Source: Streptomyces mexicanus (GTDB lineage: Bacteria; Actinomycetota; Actinomycetes; Streptomycetales; Streptomycetaceae). From it: 49,573 bases of DNA. The position numbers and the translations under genes are program-made. Shown here one piece after another: positions 41,455 through 49,494 of the stretch. The notes under the pieces are model-generated. The model had not been told where the DNA came from. It did not search any database and worked only from the letters and a program-made list of their open reading frames with translations. The stretch spans positions 3,471,737-3,521,309 of the forward strand of contig NZ_LR732544.1 in assembly GCF_902506575.1 (NCBI RefSeq), written 5' to 3'. Every line of letters begins with the position of its first letter. Positions within the stretch are counted from its first letter, which is position 1.

Positions 41455-42004
41455 CTAGAGCTGGGTGGGCTGACGCTGGGTGAGGCCGTACTGCTGTGCG
41501 ATGGCGTTCCACAGTTGCGCGGCCTTGGTCTTCTGGGCGCTGGCCACACCGCTCTGCCGGTTGCCGGCCTGGGCCTCGGCGGTGGTGCGGGCGTGGCCCT
41601 TGGGGCAGCCCTTCTTGCCGTGGGCCTGACCGGCCCAGGCCGCGTAGTGCTGATCGGCCGACGCGGAGGCCTTCCAGGCGGAGGTGAGGGCGCTGGTCAG
41701 CTCGGCGTGCCGGGGCAGCTTGTCGACGGCGAGGCCGCGCAGGCGGGTCACCAGCTCGTTGCGCTGCTTGGCCGCGTCCCGCAGGTTGGAGGCCGCCTCG
41801 TCGAGGTTGTCGCACTTCTTGACGTCGGCCACCGCCTTGATGACGGCGGCGCGGCTGCTGCCGCTGTCGGCGAGCAGCTGGTCCAGCGCGACCGCCTGCT
41901 GCCGGACCGGATCGGCGGAGGGGGAGGCGGGCCCCGCGCTGTACCCGGTCCCCACCGCACCCGCACACGGCCCCCACAGGCGCTCCGCCAGCGCCCCGCG
42001 TCAT
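41455..42004 (-). pseudogene. small conserved protein, probably frameshifted near its 5' end
   Basis: The conserved-looking frame runs from GTG 41955 to 41455 (166 residues: VRQQAVALDQLLADSG, KKCDNLDEAASNLRDAA, KKGCPKGHA), with two Cys that fit a secreted disulfide protein, but it has no signal peptide and an in-frame stop at 42001-42003. An ATG at 42004 with GAGGGG directly upstream opens a different frame (MTRGAGGAPVGAVCGCG). A single-base shift between 41955 and 42004 would join a normal start to the conserved body. Either the gene is frameshifted (mutation or sequencing error) or translation begins at the GTG without export. Function unknown. Confidence 0.55.
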
Positions 42005-42029
42005 CCCCTCGGGCCGCCCGCGCGGCCGC

Positions 42030-43415
42030 TCACGCCGCCATCTGCATCTCCAGCCGCGCGCCGAACTCCCTGACCACCGCCTCGTCCCGGTACGGCTCCA
42101 GCCGCTGCTGGAGGTCCTCCAGGTACTCCGCGCCCCGGTGGGAGCGCAGGCTCTCCAGCAGCTCCACCGCCTTCATGCCGGTGCTGCAGGCCTGTTCGAC
42201 CTCCCGCTGCTGCACCTGTGCCGTGGCGAGGAGCACATAGCCGATGGCCCGGCGGCGCACCCGCGAGGACGGATGGGCCGCCAGCGCCGCCTGCGCCTGC
42301 CGGGCCGAAGCCTCCGCCTGGCCCAGGTCCCGGTAGCAGTGCGCCAACTCGTCGGCCAGATACGCCTGGTCGAAGTGGGCGATCCACGCCGGGTCGTCCC
42401 CGGAGTCCGCCTCGGCCGCCTCCAGCGCGCTCACCGCCCGCCCGGCCGCCAGCTGCGCGGACCGCACGTCCCCCAGCAGCGCGTGTCCGCGCGCCTCCGC
42501 CGCGTGGAACATCGCCTCCGCGCGCGGGGTCACGCGCCCGCGCGCGCCCTCCTGGGCGGCCCGTGCCAACTGGGCGATCTCGCGCGGGTTTCCGAGCTGC
42601 GCGGCGAGGTGGCTCATGGAGGCGGCGAGCACATAGCCGCCGTATCCGCGGTCCCCGGCGGCCTGGGCGAGCCGCAGCGCCTGGATGTAGTACCGCTGGG
42701 CCAGGCCCGGTTGGCCGGTGTCCACGGCCATGTACCCGGCCAGTTCCGTCAACCGCGCGACGGCGGCGAACAGATCGCGTCCGACCGCCTCGCGGTACGA
42801 CCCCGACAGCAGCCCGGAGACCACGCTGTTCAGGTAGTGCACGACCACCGGGCGCACATGCCCGCTGCCGTAGCTGTGGTCGAGGTCGACCAGCGCCTGC
42901 GTCATGGCCCGTACGGCCGCCACGTCGGACTGCCCCACCCGCGGGCCCGCCGACCGCGCGACCTGCCCGTCCGGCGCGGAGATCAGCCAGTCGCGGCTCG
43001 GCTCGACCAGCGCCGAGGCGGCCACGGACGAACCGGACAGGAAGTCCCGGCGGCCCACGTCGCTGCGCCACAGCTCGCAGACCTGCTCGATGGCGCCCAG
43101 CACCGTCGGCGAGAACTGCAGGCCCACGCCGGAGGCGAGGTTCTTGCCGCCCGCCATGCCGATCTCGTCGATCGTGACCGTGCGGCCCAGCTTGCGGCCC
43201 AGCGCCTCGGCGATGATCGCCGGGGCCCGGCCGCGCGGTTGCTGTCCGCGCAGCCAGCGCGCCACGGACGTCTTGTCGTACCGCAGGTCGAGGCCGTGCT
43301 CGGCGCCGCACATGTTGACCCGGCGGGCCAGTCCGGCGTTGGAGCAGCCCGCTTCCTGGATGAGCGCCTGCAGCCGTTCGTTCGGCTGCCGCGCGACGAG
43401 AGGCCTTGCGGCCAT
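42030..43415 (-). CDS. helix-turn-helix regulator with TPR-like domain (NsdA/NsdB-like)
   Basis: A 461-residue protein from ATG 43415 (AGGGGG eight nt upstream); the longer frame to 43472 is rejected. The first ~75 residues form an HTH-like module (NERLQALIQEAGCSNAGLARRVNM, TSVARWLRGQQPRGRAPAIIAEALGRKLG). The remaining ~380 residues are helical repeats of TPR type (AQRYYIQALRLAQAAGDRGYGGYVLAASMSHLAA, LADELAHCYRDLGQAEASARQAQAAL). This layout is that of Streptomyces regulators that repress sporulation and antibiotic production (NsdA, NsdB). It is divergent from the primase-polymerase-like gene across 435 bp. Which family member it is cannot be settled. Confidence 0.82.
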   Translation of the reverse strand: MAARPLVARQPNERLQALIQEAGCSNAGLARRVNMCGAEHGLDLRYDKTSVARWLRGQQPRGRAPAIIAEALGRKLGRTVTIDEIGMAGGKNLASGVGLQFSPTVLGAIEQVCELWRSDVGRRDFLSGSSVAASALVEPSRDWLISAPDGQVARSAGPRVGQSDVAAVRAMTQALVDLDHSYGSGHVRPVVVHYLNSVVSGLLSGSYREAVGRDLFAAVARLTELAGYMAVDTGQPGLAQRYYIQALRLAQAAGDRGYGGYVLAASMSHLAAQLGNPREIAQLARAAQEGARGRVTPRAEAMFHAAEARGHALLGDVRSAQLAAGRAVSALEAAEADSGDDPAWIAHFDQAYLADELAHCYRDLGQAEASARQAQAALAAHPSSRVRRRAIGYVLLATAQVQQREVEQACSTGMKAVELLESLRSHRGAEYLEDLQQRLEPYRDEAVVREFGARLEMQMAA

Positions 43416-43850
43416 GGCGTAAACCCCCTGCTTCCTGGCGGCTCGCGTGGCTGCGGTGCCCTGCCCACGCACCGACGTTGACGTGTCCTGCGCGGCCGGA
43501 CCCGGTCCCGTACCGGTTCCGCACCGGTTCCGTACGGGTGGTCCCGTCCGAGCCCGGTCCGATCCTGGTCCGATCCCGCCCTGGTCCGATCCCGGCGAAC
43601 CCGGTCCCGTCCCGGGCGATCGATCCGGCCGTGAAGATCAATGCCCCACGTACATACCGACAATGCGGGACATGCGCGGATTGCCGGAGTAAAGGCGCAT
43701 GTCGCCACTCACCGAACTGCCCCGCACCCGCCGTCGATCCTCCCGCGCGCCCCCACCTGTGCATCCGTGCGCCCCGCGCGCCGAATCGATGCACCTGCCT
43801 GGCGCGCGCGCCGCGCGTAACCGGACGTGGGTGCGGGAGTTGAGTGGGTC
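43416..43850. other. 435 bp divergent region upstream of the HTH/TPR regulator
   Basis: From about 43497 to 43620 it is made of degenerate repeats around GGTCCGATCC / GGTTCCGTACCGG with direct and inverted copies. Next to it the less GC-rich patch at 43630-43690 contains TTGTCGGTATGTACG on the minus strand, a possible promoter of the regulator. No gene is supported. Confidence 0.5.
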
Positions 43851-44516
43851 GTGGAAGAGACGATCGCGGGCACGCAAGCCGTACAGACTGCCGGTCAGAT
43901 TCCCCAGCAGCGCGGGGACACGCTGCTGGAGACCGCCGTTCGCTACGCCGAGGAACGCCACTGGGAGGTGTTCCCCGGCACCTGGCTGGTGACCGGCGAC
44001 GGCGCGCAGCGCTGCTCCTGCGGCGACCCGGCGTGCGGCGCACCCGGCGCGCACCCGGCGCGCGAGGACTGGGCGACGCAGGCGACGGGCAGCGCCACCG
44101 TCGCCCGCCGGATGTGGCAGAAGCAGCCCGCCGCCTCGATCCTGCTGCCCACCGGCCGCACCTTCGACGCGATCTGCGTACCGGAGACGGCCGGTTTCCA
44201 CGCCCTGGCCCGGATGGAGCGGATGAAGCTGACGCTCGGGCCGGTGACGCTCACCCCCGAGCGGCGCATGCAGTTCTTCGTGCTCCCGGGGGCGTGCGCC
44301 AAACTCCCGGACCTGCTGCGCAAGCTGGGCTGGTCGCCGCGCTCCCTGGATCTGGTCGCGCTGGGCGAGGGCGCGTACGTGGCGGCGCCGCCCACGCGGT
44401 ACGGCACGCGCGGGGCCGTGCAGTGGGTCTGCCGGCCGACGCCCGCGAACCGGTGGCTGCCGGACGCGGAGGAGCTGATCTCGGCCTTGGCCTACGCCTG
44501 CGGCCGGGATCGGTGA
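43851..44516 (+). CDS. primase-polymerase-like protein, apparently inactive
   Basis: A 221-residue protein; I prefer GTG 43851 over GTG 43827. Near residue 50-65 is the Cys cluster R-C-S-C-G-D-P-A-C-G-A-P-G-A-H-P typical of the N-terminal part of bifunctional DNA primase/polymerase (AEP fold) proteins. In place of the acidic D-x-D catalytic motif it has FDAICVPET, so the nucleotidyl-transfer site seems lost. It lacks a helicase domain. The C-terminal half (YVAAPPTRYGTRGAVQWVCRP) keeps the fold. It is divergent from the regulator and followed by the 60 bp tandem repeats. A regulatory or DNA-binding role is possible but unproven. Confidence 0.7.
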   Translation: MEETIAGTQAVQTAGQIPQQRGDTLLETAVRYAEERHWEVFPGTWLVTGDGAQRCSCGDPACGAPGAHPAREDWATQATGSATVARRMWQKQPAASILLPTGRTFDAICVPETAGFHALARMERMKLTLGPVTLTPERRMQFFVLPGACAKLPDLLRKLGWSPRSLDLVALGEGAYVAAPPTRYGTRGAVQWVCRPTPANRWLPDAEELISALAYACGRDR

Positions 44517-44520
44517 CCCC

Positions 44521-44700
44521 CAAGAGCCAGGACCGACCGCCCCGGCGACCACCGGGAACCACGACCGCCCCGGTGACGGCCAAGAGCCTGGACCGACCAC
44601 CCCGGCGACCACCGGGAACCACGACCGCCCCGGTGACGGCCAAGAGCCTGGACCGACCACCCCGGCGACCACCGGGAACCACGACCGTCCCGGTGGCCAC
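44521..44700. repeat. three tandem copies of a 60 bp unit
   Basis: Three exactly 60 bp units (44521-44580, 44581-44640, 44641-44700) differ at only a few positions. Each begins CAAGAGCC and contains CACCGGG...CCCGGTG, able to form a 7-8 bp hairpin, so the array would make three consecutive stem-loops. It starts four bases after the stop of the primase-polymerase-like gene and ends 75 bp before the ABC ATPase gene. Confidence 0.95.
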
Positions 44701-44775
44701 CGGGGTCGCCGGCCGCCGCATTCGCCCCGACGCCTCCCTCCGGCCGCCCCTTAGGGTTTCGTGTAAACGGAGGGA

Positions 44776-45555
44776 GTGGCAGTGGGGACAGCCGCAGTAC
44801 GGGTACAGGGGCTCTGGAAGCGGTTCGGGCAGCAGACGGCCGTGGCCGGGATCGATCTGGAGCTGCCGGCCGGGAAGTTCGTCGGGCTGGTGGGGCCGAA
44901 CGGCGCCGGGAAGACCACCACGCTGTCCATGGTGACCGGACTGCTGCGCCCCGACCAGGGCAGCGTCGAGGTCGCCGGGCACGACGTGTGGCGGGATCCG
45001 GTGGCCGTCAAGGCGCGGATCGGAGTGCTGCCGGAGGGACTGCGGCTCTTCGAGCGTCTGTCGGGACGTGAACTGCTGTCCTACTCCGGGCGGTTGCGGG
45101 GGCTCGCCGGCGCCGAGGTGGACCGGCGGGCCACGCAGCTGCTCGACGTGCTCGACCTGGCGGGCGCGCAGCACAAGCTGGTCGTCGACTACTCGACCGG
45201 CATGCGCAAGAAGATCGGGCTCGCGGCGGCGCTGCTGCACAACCCCGAGGTGCTCTTCCTGGACGAGCCGTTCGAGGGCGTCGACCCGGTGTCCGCGCAG
45301 ACCATCCGGGGCGTCCTGGAGCGCTACACCGCCTCCGGCGCGACGGTGGTGTTCTCCTCGCACGTGATGGAGCTGGTGGAGTCGCTGTGCGACTGGGTGG
45401 CCGTCATGGCCGCCGGCCGCATCCGCGCCCACGGCCCGCTCGCCGAGGTGCGCGGGCAGGCGGCGACCTTGCAGCAGGCGTTCCTGGAACTCGTCGGCGC
45501 GCGGGGCCGCGACACCGGCTCCGACCTGGAATGGCTGGGCGGCGGTGCCCGATGA
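44776..45555 (+). CDS. ABC transporter ATP-binding protein
   Basis: A 259-residue ATPase. Walker A GPNGAGKTT (about residue 41), Q-loop region IGVLPEGLRLFERL, signature DYSTGMRKKIGLAAALL (the ABC C-motif in variant form STGMRKK), Walker B VLFLDEPFEGVDPV, and the switch His in VVFSSHVMELV are all present. GTG 44782 has the better-spaced GGAGGGAG and may be the true start. The stop overlaps the start of the permease gene (ATGA), so the two form a coupled exporter of the two-component type (one ATPase, one membrane subunit). A TAGGGT -10 lies at 44752-44757. Substrate unknown. Confidence 0.93.
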   Translation: MAVGTAAVRVQGLWKRFGQQTAVAGIDLELPAGKFVGLVGPNGAGKTTTLSMVTGLLRPDQGSVEVAGHDVWRDPVAVKARIGVLPEGLRLFERLSGRELLSYSGRLRGLAGAEVDRRATQLLDVLDLAGAQHKLVVDYSTGMRKKIGLAAALLHNPEVLFLDEPFEGVDPVSAQTIRGVLERYTASGATVVFSSHVMELVESLCDWVAVMAAGRIRAHGPLAEVRGQAATLQQAFLELVGARGRDTGSDLEWLGGGAR

Positions 45556-47180
45556 GCGCCGGTGCCGCCCCCGACCTGGCCCCCGCCCCGCCGAAGAACA
45601 TCACGCCCGTCGTCGTACGCCTGAAACTGTCGCTGCTGCTGGGCGGGTTGCGGCGGTCCGGCGGGCGGCGCGCCGCCTACGTGGCGTCGGCGGTCGTCGC
45701 GCTGCTGTTCGCCGTGGGGCAGCTGCTGGGGTTCGTGCTGCTGCGCGACCAGGCGCACATCGCGTCCGTGGCCGTGCTGGGCACGGCCGGCCTGGCGCTG
45801 GGCTGGGCGGTGATGCCGCTGTTCTTCCCCAGCGGTGACGAGACGCTGGACGCGACCCGTCTGGTGATGCTGCCGCTGCGCCCGCTGCCGCTGGTGCGCG
45901 CGCTGCTGGTGGCCTCCCTGGTCGGCATCGGACCGCTGTTCACGGTGCTGGTGCTGGTGGGGTGTGTGGTCGCGGTGGCGCACGGGGCGGTGGCGTACGC
46001 CGTCGCGGTCGTCGCCGTCGTCCTGGCGCTGCTGGGGTGCGTGGCGCTCGCCCGGGCCGTGGCCGCCGCCAACGTCCGCCTGCTGACCAGCCGCAAGGGG
46101 CGGGACCTGGCGGTGCTCAGCGGGCTGGTCGTCGCGGTCGGCGCGCAGCTGGTCAACTTCGGCGCGCAGCGTCTGGGCTCGTCGGGCCTGGAGCGGCTCG
46201 ACCCGGTGGCGGACGTGCTGCGGTGGGTGCCGCCCGCCTCGGCGGTCAGCGCGGTGGACTCCGCCGACGCCGGCTCGTACGGCGCCGCGGTGGTGCAGCT
46301 GGTCCTGGCCGCGGCGGCGGTGGCCGCGCTGCTGGGCCTGTGGGCGCGGAGCCTGACCCGGCTGATGACCTCGCCGGACGCCTCCACGCTCCAGTCGCCC
46401 GACGCCGCCGTGCGCGAGCGGACCCGCGGCGGCGGCCTGGCCCGGCTGCTGCCGGCCGGCCGCACCGGCACGGTCATGGAGCGCAGCCTGCGCTACGTCT
46501 GGCGCGACCCGAAGACCAAGGCGGCCTGGGTGACCTCGCTGGCCATCGGCCTCATCGTGCCGGTGTTCAACGCCCTGCAGGGCACCGGTTCGCCCTACTT
46601 CGCCTGCTTCGCCGCCGGCATGCTCGGCGTGCAGATGTACAACCAGTTCGGGCAGGACACCTCCGCGTTCTGGATGGTGGCGCTCACCATCTCCTCCCCG
46701 CGGGACGCCTACGTCGAGCTGCGCGGCCGCGCCCTGGCCCTGCTGCTGGTCACCCTGCCCTACGCCACGCTGGTCTCGGTGGTCACGGCGGCGCTGCTGG
46801 ACGACTGGGCGCGGCTGCCGGAGGTGCTCGGCCTGTCCTTCGCGCTGCTCGGCGGGATGCTGGCGACCGGCGCGTGGACCTCGGCGCGCTTTCCCTACTC
46901 CATCCCGCAGGAGGGCTACAAGAACGTGGCCCCCGGGCAGGCGGGGCTGGCCTGGATCGCCGTCTTCGGCGGCATGGTCTCCGCGGCCGTGCTGTGTTCC
47001 CCGGTCATCGCCCTGACGATCTGGACGAACGTCAGCGCGGACGGCGGCGCCTTCGGCCCGCTGCTGCTGCCCGTCGGCGCGGTCTACGGTGCCGCGATCA
47101 CCCGGCTCGGGCTCCGGCTGGCCGCCCCGCGCACAGCCGCCCGCCTGCCGGAGATCCTGGCGGCGGTCAGCAAGGGGTGA
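45552..47180 (+). CDS. ABC transporter membrane subunit
   Basis: A 542-residue integral membrane protein with about twelve hydrophobic helices, starting at ATG 45552 inside the ATPase stop (ATGA). The middle cytoplasmic segment (ERTRGGGLARLLPAGRTGTVMERSLRYVWRDPKTK) is typical of the transmembrane subunit of simple ABC-2-like exporters in actinomycetes. It works with the ATPase upstream; cargo unknown. No binding protein or sensor genes accompany it. Confidence 0.88.
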   Translation: MSAGAAPDLAPAPPKNITPVVVRLKLSLLLGGLRRSGGRRAAYVASAVVALLFAVGQLLGFVLLRDQAHIASVAVLGTAGLALGWAVMPLFFPSGDETLDATRLVMLPLRPLPLVRALLVASLVGIGPLFTVLVLVGCVVAVAHGAVAYAVAVVAVVLALLGCVALARAVAAANVRLLTSRKGRDLAVLSGLVVAVGAQLVNFGAQRLGSSGLERLDPVADVLRWVPPASAVSAVDSADAGSYGAAVVQLVLAAAAVAALLGLWARSLTRLMTSPDASTLQSPDAAVRERTRGGGLARLLPAGRTGTVMERSLRYVWRDPKTKAAWVTSLAIGLIVPVFNALQGTGSPYFACFAAGMLGVQMYNQFGQDTSAFWMVALTISSPRDAYVELRGRALALLLVTLPYATLVSVVTAALLDDWARLPEVLGLSFALLGGMLATGAWTSARFPYSIPQEGYKNVAPGQAGLAWIAVFGGMVSAAVLCSPVIALTIWTNVSADGGAFGPLLLPVGAVYGAAITRLGLRLAAPRTAARLPEILAAVSKG

Positions 47181-47350
47181 GCGTGCGGCGCGCGACGGGC
47201 TCTGCGCGCCGGGTTCTGCAGCGAGCGCAGGACTCTGCGGCGCGCGCCCGGTCGCGCGACGCGCCCGGTGCGGGTGCCCGGGCGGCGGGGCGGGGGCTTT
47301 CCGTGCTCAAGCGGCCGGGCGGCCGTACCCGAGCGGCCGGGCAGGGGGCT

Positions 47351-48367
47351 TCAGGAGGCGAGGACCCCGTCGAGGAAGGGCTCGACGACCGCGCGCCAGG
47401 CCTCCGGGCGCTCGTAGTGCAGGAAGTGGCCGGCGTCGAGGATCTCCGCGTACTGGCCGCGGGGCAGTACCCGGACCATCTCCTGGGCCTCCGCGCGGCC
47501 CAGCTCGCCGTCCAGGCCGCGCACCACCAGGGCGGGGCAGCGGACGAGGGCCAGCTCGTCCCAGTGGGCGTCGTAGGCCCAGGTCTCGCGGGAGACGAGC
47601 ATGTGCTCGGGGTCGAAGACCGGGCGCCAGCCGTCCGGGCACTCGTGCAGGACCTCGGCGTAGAACGCGCCGCGCGCCGGGCTCGGGCGGTCCACCCAGG
47701 GGTCCTGCTCGGCGAACCAGGTGCGGGCCGCCTCCAACGTGGCGAAGGGCAGCGGCCACGCCTTGAACCACGACTCCCACTCCCGCTGCGAGGCCGCGCC
47801 CAGCGCCGAGGCCCGCATGTCGCAGACGACCAGCGCGCGCACCAGGTCGGGGCGCCGGGCGGCGAGCTGCCAGGCGGTCAGCGCGCCCATCGCGTGCCCG
47901 ATGACGACGGCCGGGCCGAGGCCGAGCTGTTCCACGGCGGCCTCGACGTCCTCGGTGTAGGCCTCGCGGGTGTACGCCGCGGGCGGCGGCTTCTCGCTGT
48001 GCCCGTGGCCCCGCAGGTCCAGGGCGACGACCCGGTACCGGTCGGCCAGCCAGCGGGCGGTGGCGGCCCAGTGGGAGGCGCGGCCCATCAGTCCGTGGAG
48101 CAACAGCACGCCCGGCCGCGCGTCCTCGCGGCCGCCCTCCGGGGCGCCGGCCTGCCGGACGCGGCCGACCTCGGCGGCCCCGCGAGCCACGGAACCCTCG
48201 AGTGTCTCCGCGACCTCACAGGTCTCATGGGCATCGTACGGCTGGGCCTGGGCCGGGACGAACGCCCGTGGTACGGCGGTCCTGTCCGCGGCCGCCCTCG
48301 GCGGGCCGAACTCCCACGCCGCGAGCCGTACGCCGCCCGCCCCTGTCACATCGATGCGCCGCGCCAT
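47351..48367 (-). CDS. alpha/beta hydrolase-fold protein with Ala at the nucleophile position
   Basis: A 338-residue protein from ATG 48367 (GTG 48379 is an alternative). The core fold is clear: GVLLLHGLMGRASHW (oxyanion region), YRVVALDLRGHGHSEKP, nucleophile elbow VVIGHAMGALTAW, acidic region LVVRGLDGELGR, and the catalytic His in LDAGHFLHYERPEAW. In the G-x-Nuc-x-G elbow the nucleophile codon is GCG (Ala) where Ser, Asp or Cys is expected, while the His and acid are kept. It may be a binding protein, a cofactor-independent enzyme without a nucleophile, or inactive. A ~55-residue insertion after the first strand is Ala/Glu-rich. It stands alone. Confidence 0.85.
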   Translation of the reverse strand: MARRIDVTGAGGVRLAAWEFGPPRAAADRTAVPRAFVPAQAQPYDAHETCEVAETLEGSVARGAAEVGRVRQAGAPEGGREDARPGVLLLHGLMGRASHWAATARWLADRYRVVALDLRGHGHSEKPPPAAYTREAYTEDVEAAVEQLGLGPAVVIGHAMGALTAWQLAARRPDLVRALVVCDMRASALGAASQREWESWFKAWPLPFATLEAARTWFAEQDPWVDRPSPARGAFYAEVLHECPDGWRPVFDPEHMLVSRETWAYDAHWDELALVRCPALVVRGLDGELGRAEAQEMVRVLPRGQYAEILDAGHFLHYERPEAWRAVVEPFLDGVLAS

Positions 48368-48441
48368 CGGTCCCGGCACCCCCTAGCTCCGCTGCCCCAG
48401 TGCTGTAGCGCGGGCCCCTGCGGCCCATCACCCACAGGCTA

Positions 48442-48457
48442 TCGAATACGCATTCGA
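48442..48457. promoter_or_regulatory. LexA-box-like dyad
   Basis: TCGAAT-ACGC-ATTCGA, a perfect dyad matching the actinobacterial SOS box TCGAAC-N4-GTTCGA except for one symmetric change in each half. A half-site ending ATTC is known from the Streptomyces recA box. It lies 75 bp upstream of the hydrolase start. A different regulator could bind it. Confidence 0.4.
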
Positions 48458-48623
48458 AAACATCGGCCCCACGGGCAACACCCCTCGTTCGAGTGACCCC
48501 CCGCGAGGAATGATCGCCGACGCCGAGGGGAGATCTTCAACGGGAGGCGGACCGCTCGGGGAAAAGAGGTCCGAGGGGACGACCCTGAGAGCTCGGGGCT
48601 CCGGGTCGACACAAGGGGAGGAC

Positions 48624-48653
48624 AGGCCCCGGCGCCACGCGGCGCCGGGGCCT
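48624..48653. terminator. terminator downstream of dmdR1
   Basis: A perfect 13 bp stem (AGGCCCCGGCGCC and its complement) with a 4-base loop, 73 bp beyond the dmdR1 stop. Confidence 0.85.
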
Positions 48654-48726
48654 CCACTTCTTCGCGGCACATCCACCCCCACCCCTTCCGGGTCATGCGC
48701 CTGACGGACCAGGGGCCCGCGCCCGG

Positions 48727-49419
48727 TCAGGGCTTGGCGACGAAGACGTGGGAGGCGATGTCCGCCTCCAGCTCGGCCGCCTCACCGCCGCTGCCCACCA
48801 GCACCCCGGCCGCCGACTCGGTCACGCTCACCACCGAGCCGGGCTGCACGCCCGCGCGCCGCAGCGTGTACATCAGCTGCGCGTCCGTCTGGATCGGCTC
48901 GCCGATCCGGCGCACCACGACCGTCTTGCCGTCGGAGCCCGGGTCCAGCTCGGCCAGCGACACCATGCCCTCGTCGAGGAACGGGTCGGCACCGTCCTTC
49001 TCGCCCAGCTCCTCCAGGCCCGGGATCGGGTTGCCGTACGGGGACTCCGTCGGGTGCCGCAGCAGCTCCAGGACGCGGCGCTCCACGGCCTCGCTCATCA
49101 CGTGCTCCCAGCGGCACGCCTCGGCGTGCACCTGCTCCCACTCCAGGCCGATCACATCGACCAGCAGGCACTCGGCGAGCCGGTGCTTGCGCATCACGCG
49201 CGTGGCCAGCCGGCGGCCCTCGTCCGTGAGCTCCAAGTGCCGGTCCGGCGCCACCGAGACCAGCCCGTCGCGCTCCATCCGCGCGACCGTCTGGCTCACC
49301 GTCGGCCCGCTCTGGTCCAGCCGCTCGGCGATACGGGCGCGCATGGGGACGACGCCTTCCTCCTCCAGTTCGAGGATGGTGCGGAGATACATCTCCGTGG
49401 TGTCGATCAGTCCGGACAT
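48727..49419 (-). CDS. dmdR1: iron-dependent repressor of the DtxR/IdeR family, DmdR1 type
   Basis: A 230-residue protein from ATG 49419, with GAGGGGC five nt upstream; the longer frame to 49551 runs through the promoter. The N-terminal winged helix (TTEMYLRTILELEEEGVVPMRARIAERLDQSGPTVSQTVARMERDGLV) is followed by the metal-binding dimerisation domain (HRLAECLLVDVIGLEWEQVHAEACRWEHVMSEAVERRVLELL, with the Cys, Glu and His ligands of both metal sites) and a C-terminal SH3-like domain. With Fe2+ it binds iron boxes and represses siderophore genes such as those for desferrioxamine. I recognise it as the S. coelicolor DmdR1 orthologue. A RecA-NDp-like promoter lies upstream. Confidence 0.93.
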   Translation of the reverse strand: MSGLIDTTEMYLRTILELEEEGVVPMRARIAERLDQSGPTVSQTVARMERDGLVSVAPDRHLELTDEGRRLATRVMRKHRLAECLLVDVIGLEWEQVHAEACRWEHVMSEAVERRVLELLRHPTESPYGNPIPGLEELGEKDGADPFLDEGMVSLAELDPGSDGKTVVVRRIGEPIQTDAQLMYTLRRAGVQPGSVVSVTESAAGVLVGSGGEAAELEADIASHVFVAKP

Positions 49420-49494
49420 ACGTGCCCCTCGATTACCTCTGCCGGAGGCTCGACCGCTCCCCGGCGCGTGCGCTGGCCCTGGATTCAATTCTGA
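48748..49494 (+). CDS. antisense ORF over dmdR1, Adm-like
   Basis: An open frame of 248 codons that runs the full length of dmdR1 on the opposite strand. In S. coelicolor an antiparallel gene overlapping dmdR1, called adm, was reported to be translated and to affect siderophore and antibiotic production. The position here agrees, but long antisense frames are expected by chance at this GC content, the composition (H, R, L, Q, A) is that of a shadow frame, and I see no ribosome binding site. I list it because of the published precedent, with low confidence. Confidence 0.25.
   Translation: MGGDVRLQLGRLTAAAHQHPGRRLGHAHHRAGLHARAPQRVHQLRVRLDRLADPAHHDRLAVGARVQLGQRHHALVEERVGTVLLAQLLQARDRVAVRGLRRVPQQLQDAALHGLAHHVLPAARLGVHLLPLQADHIDQQALGEPVLAHHARGQPAALVRELQVPVRRHRDQPVALHPRDRLAHRRPALVQPLGDTGAHGDDAFLLQFEDGAEIHLRGVDQSGHTCPSITSAGGSTAPRRVRWPWIQF

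Larger units (their letters stand above)
48368..48726. other. 359 bp intergenic region between the hydrolase and dmdR1
   Basis: It holds the hydrolase promoter on the left, a LexA-box-like dyad at 48442-48457, a purine-rich stretch on the plus strand (48495-48620) without a supported gene, and the dmdR1 terminator hairpin at 48624-48653. Confidence 0.5.

Noticed and set aside
43640..43680. TTGTCGGTATGTACG as a RecA-NDp promoter of the HTH/TPR regulator
   Set aside because: The ninth base is wrong and no TAnnnT follows at the required distance; it is also over 200 bp from the start codon.
44521..44700. CRISPR array
   Set aside because: The 60 bp units are directly adjacent without unique spacers and there are no cas genes.
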